Position numbers and translations under genes: made by a program
From: Flavobacterium kayseriense
GTDB lineage: Bacteria; Bacteroidota; Bacteroidia; Flavobacteriales; Flavobacteriaceae
Assembly (NCBI RefSeq): GCF_014305095.1
Contig: NZ_JACRUI010000002.1
Span: forward strand, 124,001 to 188,000
Reading direction: 5' to 3'
DNA: 64,000 nt
Shown here: positions 17,167 to 23,410 of the stretch, in pieces
How positions within the stretch are numbered: position 1 is the stretch's first letter
Layout: every line of letters starts with the position of its first letter
The notes under the pieces: generated by a model
Told to the model about the DNA's origin: nothing
What the model saw: only the letters and a program-made list of their open reading frames with translations
Database searches by the model: none

Positions 17167-18669
17167 CTATTCCCAATCTGGCATGAAAAAACCTGTAAAT
17201 AGAATTTCTCTTCTAAAGGTTAATACATTCGTAGGGACTAACTCCATTTTTGTAATGAATTTTTCAGAAATACCATCATTAGAGGTATTCACAAAAATGA
17301 TCTCAGCTTCATTAGGTGCGTACCGTACGTCCAAGTCATTTGTTCCAGCAATTTTTTCTGTTGATATTTGTGTACTAAAACCGGTATTAAAATTGAACTC
17401 ATAAATGCGTGTGTCAAGTTGTCTATAGGATGGATTTTCGTAACCGGAAATATCGTATGTGTACAATAATTTTTCACCCGTTACTGACAAATTCAAACCT
17501 CCAAAAGCACCATTCTGTCCAGACAGTACAGTCGAAATCACGACACCCGCAGAATTAATTATATAAATTTCACAATTATATCCTTGGCTATCGTTTACTT
17601 TTATGGCAATTTTAGAACCGTCGTTACTCCAGTCGCATTCTGAAATAAATTTACCATTTGGTGTTTGAAATATTTTTCTAAGTCCGCTCCCTGAACTATT
17701 TATTTCATACAATTTATCAAAATTAGGATAAATTATTTTATCACCAGAGGCATTCCATGAAAAACCGATATGATCTGAGTTAAATCCTGCGATAGGAATA
17801 GTATTTGTTACTTTAGTTTTACTAGAACCATCGGAATTCATGGTGTAGATATGATTTTGGCCTCCACTTGATTGAATAAAAGCAATCTTACCTGACTGAA
17901 TATTTTTTCTTGGTCGCCAGCTATTATTCTCAGAATTGGTAATCTGGTAAGTGTTTTTGTCAGTATCAGCTGCGAATATGACATTATTATTATTCACTTT
18001 TTTCACCATCAAGTACCGTGTATTAGGGAATGAAACCGTTGAAAAAGTAAAAACAGCACTCAAAACAGCCGTGCTCTTCGCATCTGTAACTGAGACCTGC
18101 CATAAATATTTAGTATCAAATAATAAACCAGTTAACTCTAACTCTTTAACCTTGATATCAGAAAAAACAGCGACGGTAGTATTCTTATTATTACGCACCG
18201 TTACCTCATAGGTGAGTGCATCATCATTCGTATCCGTTGATTCCCATTGCAATTTTGTTGTCAAATTTTGACCAATCGCATTATCTAATGGCGCTACTGC
18301 AGATGGAGCAGTTGGAGCGACGTTGACACCAGAATTTTTTGACAACTCAAAGACAACCTCACTATTTAAATCCTTATTAACCGTAACGGATTCAAACTTT
18401 GTTAAAAAAGCATCTTTCTGAGCTTGAAGAGCATATTCCCCAACCTTGACATTAGTAATCGTAAATTTCCCTTCTGCATCTGTAAAAACTATACTAGAGG
18501 TAGGACTTGAAAATATCTTCACATTCTCTAAGGGACTAAAGGTATCTCCTGTAACAACTTTCCCAGAGATCGATCCGTATACTTCTGTACTACCATCTAT
18601 TTTATCTTCACTACACCCTATAAAAAGAGAAAAAATGATTAGAAAAAATATAATTTTTATGTGTTTCAT
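17167..18669 (-). CDS. Curli-operon lipoprotein: regulatory-like domain, FnIII-like, beta-propeller
   Basis: A 500-aa lipoprotein (MKHIKIIFFLIIFSLFIGC, Cys 19). Residues about 28-110 form a carboxypeptidase-regulatory-like beta sandwich (GSISGKVVTGDTFSPLENVKI, DAEGKFTITNVKVGEYAL). Residues about 115-210 look like a fibronectin type III module (PTAPSAVAPLDNA, KYLWQVSVTDA). The rest is a TolB/WD40-like propeller with repeats such as KIAFIQSSGGQNHIYTMNSDG and KIAIKVNDSQGYNCEIYI. Its start is 38 bases after csgG on the same strand and before the terminator, so it is the last gene of the curli operon. A surface scaffold or fibre-binding role is inferred; it has no E. coli curli counterpart. Confidence 0.82.
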   Translation of the reverse strand: MKHIKIIFFLIIFSLFIGCSEDKIDGSTEVYGSISGKVVTGDTFSPLENVKIFSSPTSSIVFTDAEGKFTITNVKVGEYALQAQKDAFLTKFESVTVNKDLNSEVVFELSKNSGVNVAPTAPSAVAPLDNAIGQNLTTKLQWESTDTNDDALTYEVTVRNNKNTTVAVFSDIKVKELELTGLLFDTKYLWQVSVTDAKSTAVLSAVFTFSTVSFPNTRYLMVKKVNNNNVIFAADTDKNTYQITNSENNSWRPRKNIQSGKIAFIQSSGGQNHIYTMNSDGSSKTKVTNTIPIAGFNSDHIGFSWNASGDKIIYPNFDKLYEINSSGSGLRKIFQTPNGKFISECDWSNDGSKIAIKVNDSQGYNCEIYIINSAGVVISTVLSGQNGAFGGLNLSVTGEKLLYTYDISGYENPSYRQLDTRIYEFNFNTGFSTQISTEKIAGTNDLDVRYAPNEAEIIFVNTSNDGISEKFITKMELVPTNVLTFRREILFTGFFMPDWE

Positions 18670-18707
18670 CTGTCTTTGAATTAAATTATTGCTGATAATA
18701 TTTTCCC

Positions 18708-20072
18708 CTACTTTTTATTTTTTTTCCCGAAATAAAAATTCAATCCTATTCCAAACATGTAGTAGTTATCTCCTCGTACCCCAACTTTTGTTAAATCGAG
18801 ATTATCATTAAAATTAATATTGTATTCTGCAAAAGCTTTTATTCCTATGTTATTTGAAACTAAATACTCAAGTCCGGTTCCGAACTGTGTTTTTCCATAC
18901 AAGGTCGAGAAATCGCTGCGACCACCAAGCCCAAAGCCCCCATAAATAAATGGAGTAAAAGAATCTCTAGGTAATATGATCCATTCTCCATTTAAATCGA
19001 AGGAAACAAAACCGCCGTAGGGCTTATTTTCATTTGCTAACCTCATGGCGCTTCCTGCAGCAGAAATAGCAAGGCTAGGAGTAACAAACAGCCTTATTGC
19101 TGCTTTACCGAATGGTTTTAATACAGGATTCGAATAATCGCCATCCATTAAAGAAGCACCACCGCTAATCTCTATGCCCATTTTTGCTCTTTTTGGCTGA
19201 AAATCTCTATTATATAGTTTAGATCCATCTGCAACATCATTTTCCGCTTTATAAGCCGCTAGTAAAGTATCAACGTCAGCCTTTGGATCCTCTGTCTCTA
19301 AAATTCCGTCTTTAATACCTTCTAAAACTATAGATTGCACTGCTTTTTCAATAGCTTCTGTTACAGCCATCTGAATTGGCTCATTAGTCGTATATCCAGT
19401 TTCTACTTCTAGAAGCCTTTTAAAGTTTACATATCTAAATAGACTTTGATCTATAGCTTGGGAAAGAATAGTTTTAGAAACATACACCGAATTTAGAATT
19501 TTACCATTTGAAGTTGATACCATCCTTAAATAGACAGTTACTCTATCTTGTCTGTATTTTAAAGAACCACCGGCTCCAAAATATCGAGCTCCAAATCCTC
19601 CAGTAATAATATTAGAATCGTAGGATATTATACCACCCTCTAATAAAACTCCTGCGTACAATAAAGGTGTTAACTGAGATTCATTAGGATCACTATTTTT
19701 TATGTATTCTTGTCTGGTCGAGCGAATAAGATTTCGTTCTTGCAGTAAATTACCAATATTCTCTCTTTCTATAGGAATAAACCATTTAGAATCTTCAAGT
19801 GCCTTTAACAAAATTGAAGTAGCACCCTGAGTAACAGCAGTACTAAAACTACTACCATTTTCTAGAGGTTTGTATTGTCCTGTTTGATCTCTGAACTTAT
19901 AAACACCCACAACAACCTGCTGTTTAGGTTTGGGTAATTGTTTAAGTGCTGAAGTGGCAGGTGTTCCTTCACCAATAATTGCTTTTTCAATCCCAGTGGG
20001 CTGATTATAAAATGCCGTACAACTTGATAATATGAACAGTAGAACTATCGTAAAGTAGGTATAGATTTTCAT
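18708..20072 (-). CDS. csgG: Curli secretion channel CsgG with C-terminal beta-barrel
   Basis: A 454-aa lipoprotein (MKIYTYFTIVLLFILSSC, Cys 18). Residues about 40-290 are CsgG: VVVGVYKFRDQTGQYKPLEN, WFIPIERENIGNLLQERNLIR, GARYFGAGGSLKYRQDRVTVYLR. CsgG forms the nonameric outer-membrane pore that exports curlin subunits. From about residue 294 to the end there is a second, roughly 160-aa part with alternating aromatic strands (GGASLMDGDYSN, FTPFIYGGFGLGG, MFGIGLNFYFGKK) that reads as a small outer-membrane beta-barrel of the OmpA/OmpW size. E. coli CsgG (277 aa) has no such part. It starts one base after csgF. Confidence 0.92.
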   Translation of the reverse strand: MKIYTYFTIVLLFILSSCTAFYNQPTGIEKAIIGEGTPATSALKQLPKPKQQVVVGVYKFRDQTGQYKPLENGSSFSTAVTQGATSILLKALEDSKWFIPIERENIGNLLQERNLIRSTRQEYIKNSDPNESQLTPLLYAGVLLEGGIISYDSNIITGGFGARYFGAGGSLKYRQDRVTVYLRMVSTSNGKILNSVYVSKTILSQAIDQSLFRYVNFKRLLEVETGYTTNEPIQMAVTEAIEKAVQSIVLEGIKDGILETEDPKADVDTLLAAYKAENDVADGSKLYNRDFQPKRAKMGIEISGGASLMDGDYSNPVLKPFGKAAIRLFVTPSLAISAAGSAMRLANENKPYGGFVSFDLNGEWIILPRDSFTPFIYGGFGLGGRSDFSTLYGKTQFGTGLEYLVSNNIGIKAFAEYNINFNDNLDLTKVGVRGDNYYMFGIGLNFYFGKKNKK

Positions 20073-20073
20073 A

Positions 20074-20481
20074 CTATTTGTTTGGGATAATTACTTGAGT
20101 TTTTTCTCCAGTTTTAGTATCTAAGATATTTAATGATAAACCATCAGCAGTAGGATAAATATCAATAGAGTAACTACCAAAAGTGTAAGATCCTTGTGCA
20201 AGCCCATCTGTACCAAATTGTTGACGGTATAGCAAGCTTGAAATTTGACTCAATAATTGCGCATCTAAACTTTCTTTAAAACGCTGTAATTCTGTTTTCT
20301 CAGCTCCGGCAGTTATCTTCTCGGTAAATTTATTTTGATTCTCAGCACTGCTCATTAGCCATTGGTAGTTAAAAGTTTCTCCACCAAATGCAGGATTTAT
20401 AGGTTTATAAACCAGTGCCTGCGATTGCGCAGCTACGGAACAAATGAAAACCATAGCCAAAATAACGATTTGCTTTTTCAT
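20074..20481 (-). CDS. csgF: Curli assembly factor CsgF
   Basis: A 135-aa protein with a signal peptide (MKKQIVILAMVFICSVAAQSQ). The mature start reads ALVYKPINPAFGGETFNYQWLMSSAENQNKF, which fits the CsgF family signature (PxNPxFGGNPxN..LL..A..QN). In known systems this N-terminal peptide inserts in the CsgG pore and helps to attach the fibre to the cell surface. The rest is strand-rich. The size matches other CsgF proteins. Twelve bases separate it from the csgE stop, and one from csgG. Confidence 0.9.
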   Translation of the reverse strand: MKKQIVILAMVFICSVAAQSQALVYKPINPAFGGETFNYQWLMSSAENQNKFTEKITAGAEKTELQRFKESLDAQLLSQISSLLYRQQFGTDGLAQGSYTFGSYSIDIYPTADGLSLNILDTKTGEKTQVIIPNK

Positions 20482-20492
20482 AACTTTAATAT

Positions 20493-20840
20493 TTAATACT
20501 GAATAAAATAGGTCTTTTCCTTTTCTTTCTCCTTAAAATAATAATAGGATATTCTCACCGCTTCTTCTGCCACTGCATCTAAAAACTCATCATCTGGCCT
20601 AGTTAAAAACTCATAAATAACTTCATTATTTACTACAATACTTATTTTGGTATTTCTACCAAGGCTCAGCTCCTCTAAGATGGTAATTATCTCGTTTCCA
20701 TTAATATTTAAATCATTGTATTTATAATAATATTTGTCATAAAAATCTAGCCCAATTCTAGTTTTGGTATTATCCGTTATAATACCTTTTAGAATAAAAC
20801 TATCATCTGGCAGAAGCTCTACCGCCTCTACTTTTTTTTT
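20493..20840 (-). CDS. csgE: CsgE domain in the -1 frame, no start codon of its own
   Basis: This frame encodes 112 residues after the junction at 20831 and ends in TAA at 20493-20495. The sequence LKGIITDNTKTRIGLDFYDK is the CsgE signature (normally 'G.IVD.T.TR.G..FY'), and the end IVVNNEVIYEFLTRPDDEF and AEEAVRISYYYF also fit. CsgE is the periplasmic specificity factor that caps CsgG. The frame contains no Met codon, and a TGA at 20841-20843 lies directly upstream, so it cannot be translated alone. It must be read as a -1 frameshift product of the preceding CsgH-like gene: 135 + 112 = 247 aa. A missing A in the homopolymer (sequence error or true mutation) is the alternative. Confidence 0.85.
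   Translation of the reverse strand, partial: KKKVEAVELLPDDSFILKGIITDNTKTRIGLDFYDKYYYKYNDLNINGNEIITILEELSLGRNTKISIVVNNEVIYEFLTRPDDEFLDAVAEEAVRISYYYFKEKEKEKTYFIQY
20809..20837 (-). other. Candidate -1 frameshift or slippage site (A AAA AAG, TAG, hairpin)
   Basis: Minus strand: a run of ten A (20841-20832) followed by G (20831). In the zero frame the codons are GAA AAA AAA AAG TAG. The last seven bases A AAA AAG (20837-20831) form the most slip-prone heptamer known from E. coli dnaX, in the correct phase. A -1 slip leads straight to GTA GAG GCG, the csgE frame. The zero-frame stop TAG follows directly (20830-20828). Four bases after the heptamer a short hairpin can form, GGCGG (20826-20822) with CTGCC (20813-20809). 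The A10 run could equally allow slippage by RNA polymerase. Confidence 0.65.
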
Positions 20841-21235
20841 TCACCATTAAATTCGATTCTCTCTTTACTAATTATCTCCTTATCTTCATTAAAAAAAAGC
20901 AACATCACAATAACTACTTCATCATCATTAATAGTAACTTGAGTTGTAGATAATTTAATTTTTTCATTTGGGTTTAAAGTAAATACACCCTCCTGCGAAT
21001 TATTCGATTGATTACCATTTGATGTCACACTATTTTTAATAACAGATAATCTATAAGAAGCGCTTTTAGTTATAGCCGTTTTATTTTCAGCAGTACCCGT
21101 TACTTTAATAGTATTTTCCATTTTATTCACTTCAATTTTAGCCTTTACTTCATCTTGTGGCACACTCTTTTGAGCGTAAACTAAGATTGTAGGTAATAAA
21201 AAACTGATCGTTATAAAATTTCTAAGTACTTGCAT
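20828..21235 (-). CDS. CsgH-like curli protein; 5' part of a CsgH-CsgE fusion
   Basis: A 135-aa exported protein: signal MQVLRNFITISFLLPTILVYAQ, then a single beta-sandwich domain. The pattern KAKIEVNKMENTIKVTGTA, SYRLSVIKNS, SQEGVFTLNPNEKIKLSTTQVTIND is that of CsgH/CsgC-type domains, which control curlin polymerisation in the periplasm. The protein ends EFNGEKKK directly at the A-run. The next codons in the -1 frame are the CsgE domain, so this is either a short CsgH-like product or the N-terminal half of a fusion. It starts one base after the minor curlin stop, so translation is likely coupled. Confidence 0.82.
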   Translation of the reverse strand: MQVLRNFITISFLLPTILVYAQKSVPQDEVKAKIEVNKMENTIKVTGTAENKTAITKSASYRLSVIKNSVTSNGNQSNNSQEGVFTLNPNEKIKLSTTQVTINDDEVVIVMLLFFNEDKEIISKERIEFNGEKKK

Positions 21236-21236
21236 T

Positions 21237-21776
21237 TTAGTTACTTTTATTTATTATAATTATTGAAGCTCCATTGCCTGCTTGATTTACTTTCATATCC
21301 TTCGAAATAGAATTAGTACCAATACTTTTAATATTTAGATTATTACCGTTTTGCATCATCTGAGAATTAGTCTCATAGTTAGTTGCCTTAGTATAATCAT
21401 TGATCGAATTGCTATTTCCGTTTTGAATTATATTAGCTTTAATTTTCGCAGCATTCTTGACTAGCATATAGTCATTATTATCTCCGTTTTGAGTTAGAGA
21501 GATGGAAGTTTCTCTTGAACTTACAATAATAGCTGAAGTATTGTAGTTACCTATTTGCTGAATTAAAATACCTGTAGTTCTATTTTTTTCTATAGCGTCT
21601 TTTTTATTTAAAGCATTTCCATCAACAAAAGTTGTTAAGATAGAAGCAACTTCTTTAGGTTTTAAAACTGAGAAATATTCGTTTTCTGCATTAGAATCGA
21701 TCTTTAACTTTTGCGAAAATACAGAAGGTACCAAACACAGAAATAATACAGTATTTAATAAATATATCGTTTTCAT
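21237..21776 (-). CDS. csgB: Curlin-repeat protein, probable minor (nucleator) subunit
   Basis: A 179-aa exported protein: signal MKTIYLLNTVLFLCLVPSVFSQ, a non-repeat stretch (about 23-70), then about five curlin repeats of the form QxGxxN...: IQQIGNYNTSAIIV, LTQNGDNNDYMLV, IIQNGNSNSINDY, MMQNGNNLNIKSI, VNQAGNGASIIII. The Q-x-G-x-x-N spacing is that of amyloid-forming curlins. It is shorter and less regular than the upstream protein and directly precedes the assembly genes, so I call it CsgB-like by position and repeat count. Certainty for 'curlin' is high, for 'nucleator' moderate. Confidence 0.85.
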   Translation of the reverse strand: MKTIYLLNTVLFLCLVPSVFSQKLKIDSNAENEYFSVLKPKEVASILTTFVDGNALNKKDAIEKNRTTGILIQQIGNYNTSAIIVSSRETSISLTQNGDNNDYMLVKNAAKIKANIIQNGNSNSINDYTKATNYETNSQMMQNGNNLNIKSIGTNSISKDMKVNQAGNGASIIIINKSN

Positions 21777-21800
21777 TTTGCTTGTCTTTTAAAGTAAAAA

Positions 21801-21832
21801 GATGAGATAGTTTTATTTAGAACTACCTCACC
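21801..21832 (-). terminator. Hairpin between major and minor curlin genes (attenuator)
   Basis: On the minus strand GGTGAGGTAGTT (21832-21821) pairs with AACTATCTCATC (21812-21801), 12 bp with two G-U pairs and an 8-base loop, followed by TTTTT. This is an intrinsic-terminator shape inside the operon; partial read-through would make much more major curlin than assembly factors. Confidence 0.7.
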
Positions 21833-21854
21833 TTTTTTTTTAATTCATAGAAAT

Positions 21855-22706
21855 TTACATTCCTGATTGAGTATTATTAATAGTGTTACCGTTTCCAAAA
21901 GAAAACCCAACATGTTGATGACCCGTACCAGATTGTACAACAGTAGAAGTATTATTATTACCTATCTGCATCGTATTCTCTACCAATTTAGTACCATTTT
22001 GAGTTAATGAAGCAACGTTTCTGTTTCCATATTGATAATGATTAGAAACATTTCCATCAGCCATAGATGTACCAGTTGGAGAAGTTTGTGTTTGAGAAGA
22101 GTCATTACCTATACCACCTTGGCTAGCATAAGCAGAGTTACCATCTCCAGTCTGCAACTGCAGCGCTCTGTTGTTTCTATGTGGAGAAACTGGCACTACA
22201 ACACCTCCTGCAAGACCTATCTGTGCAGTACTAAAAACTGCTGTGGTTGATGGAATATCATTACCTGAAGTACCTTGATCTACTGTCGCAGTATTGTTAT
22301 CCCCTCTTTGTACTTGTCTAGCCCAATCAGATCCTTGAGTCGCTCCTGGAGCTCCAGCAACTTGATCTTGCCAAATAGTTGCACGGTTGTTATCTCCAAC
22401 TTGTCTTTGGAAAGCCTCATTGTCTTGGTTACTTTGAGAAACGAATGCTGTGTTTGATTGGCCTCTTTGAAAAACCTCTGCACTATTTCTCATTGCATGT
22501 ACCATAGAAGGCTGAGTACCTTGATAAACTGTTGATGTGTTGCTTCGACCATATTGATCTACATCCGAATCGTTAGCACCACCATTTTGATTCACGGTAG
22601 AACCATTTAGATTACCAACTTGGTTAACATTAGACATGTTAACTTGAGCAAATGACATCGCTCCTACAAATAGCATCGCTGAGACGCTTAAAACTACTTT
22701 TTTCAT
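21855..22706 (-). CDS. csgA: Major curlin subunit, CsgA-like
   Basis: A 283-aa exported protein. The true start is ATG 22706 (MKKVVLSVSAMLFVGAMSFAQ is a clean signal peptide); an ATG 60 bases upstream would add an unlikely leader. The mature protein is made of curlin repeats with Gln, Gly, Asn and Ser/Thr at regular spacing: NQVGNLNGSTVNQNG, DQYGRSNTSTVYQG, FQRGQSNTAFVSQS, RQVGDNNRATIWQD, VQRGDNNTATVDQG, LQTGDGNSAYASQG, YQYGNRNVASLTQNG, MQIGNNNTSTVVQSG. About ten repeats, some separated by Gly/Pro-rich inserts that are unusual for curlins. First gene of the operon. Confidence 0.92.
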   Translation of the reverse strand: MKKVVLSVSAMLFVGAMSFAQVNMSNVNQVGNLNGSTVNQNGGANDSDVDQYGRSNTSTVYQGTQPSMVHAMRNSAEVFQRGQSNTAFVSQSNQDNEAFQRQVGDNNRATIWQDQVAGAPGATQGSDWARQVQRGDNNTATVDQGTSGNDIPSTTAVFSTAQIGLAGGVVVPVSPHRNNRALQLQTGDGNSAYASQGGIGNDSSQTQTSPTGTSMADGNVSNHYQYGNRNVASLTQNGTKLVENTMQIGNNNTSTVVQSGTGHQHVGFSFGNGNTINNTQSGM

Positions 22707-23364
22707 AATAAATATATTTAATTGGTTATTAATACAAGTTATTACGTAGGTTTTAAAAAAAGCCATGGGCTTAACTTTTTTTATTCTTTTTTTGTAGGTT
22801 ATTTTTTTTAAGATTTGGGAATCTCTTGTTGTAAAAAGGAGATAGTCAGAAACAAATTGCTAAACGACTATTTCATTACTACAATTCAAATATAGAAATA
22901 ATATTTCAATACATACCCCGTATAAACACTTGTTTTTCAAACAAATAATGGTTTTTTCGATAAAGTGTTACTCATAATCGATAAACTACACTTTAAATTT
23001 TAGAGTGTCTAAGAAAAAAACTACTCCGTTTAGTTTTTTAATACAAAAAAAGAAATAATCGCAAATTACTAGTTGTTTTTAAGATAATTTATAATGATTT
23101 CGACTAAATCAATATCTATTTGCGAATCCTATGGAGTAAACACAATAAATCTAGTATAAAATAGACAATATGCGGGCAAATCAAATTTAGTTGGTAAACC
23201 TACAAGTATATTTGTAGGAATAAAATAAATTCCTACTATTAAATCATGCTTCGATTTAACACCACTTTTAGAGAAATAGTAGTAGATCATCTTTAATAAA
23301 AACAAAATTCATTTGAATTTAAAAAAAACCATTTTACTTCATTCCAGATAAGCCATAAAAAAAA
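22707..23364 (-). promoter_or_regulatory. 658-bp gene-free region upstream of the curli operon
   Basis: No gene was found on either strand. The best promoter candidate on the minus strand is a TATATTTG box (22894-22887), which would leave an RNA leader of about 175 bases; no -33 box is clear. Further upstream are an inverted repeat AAAGTGT / ACACTTT (22962-22968, 22988-22994) with another AGAGTGT at 23002-23008, and two hairpins that share bases and cannot form together: CCTACAA/TTGTAGG (23199-23205, 23212-23218) and GTAGGAAT/ATTCCTAC (23214-23221, 23229-23236). Long upstream regions are usual for biofilm operons. Regulator unknown. Confidence 0.5.
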
Positions 23365-23386
23365 CCGCCTTCTATTAGGAAGGCGG
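23365..23386 (-). terminator. Terminator of glutamine synthetase III
   Basis: Stem CCGCCTTC / GAAGGCGG with a 6-base loop, followed on the minus strand by eight T. It lies 25 bases beyond the gene end. Confidence 0.85.
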
Positions 23387-23410
23387 CTGGTAAGTATTAA
23401 TTTTACAAAA

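Noticed and set aside
20493..20840. csgE as an independent gene with its own start
   Set aside because: The frame has no Met codon and is blocked by TGA just upstream, so it can only be read as a continuation of the CsgH-like gene.
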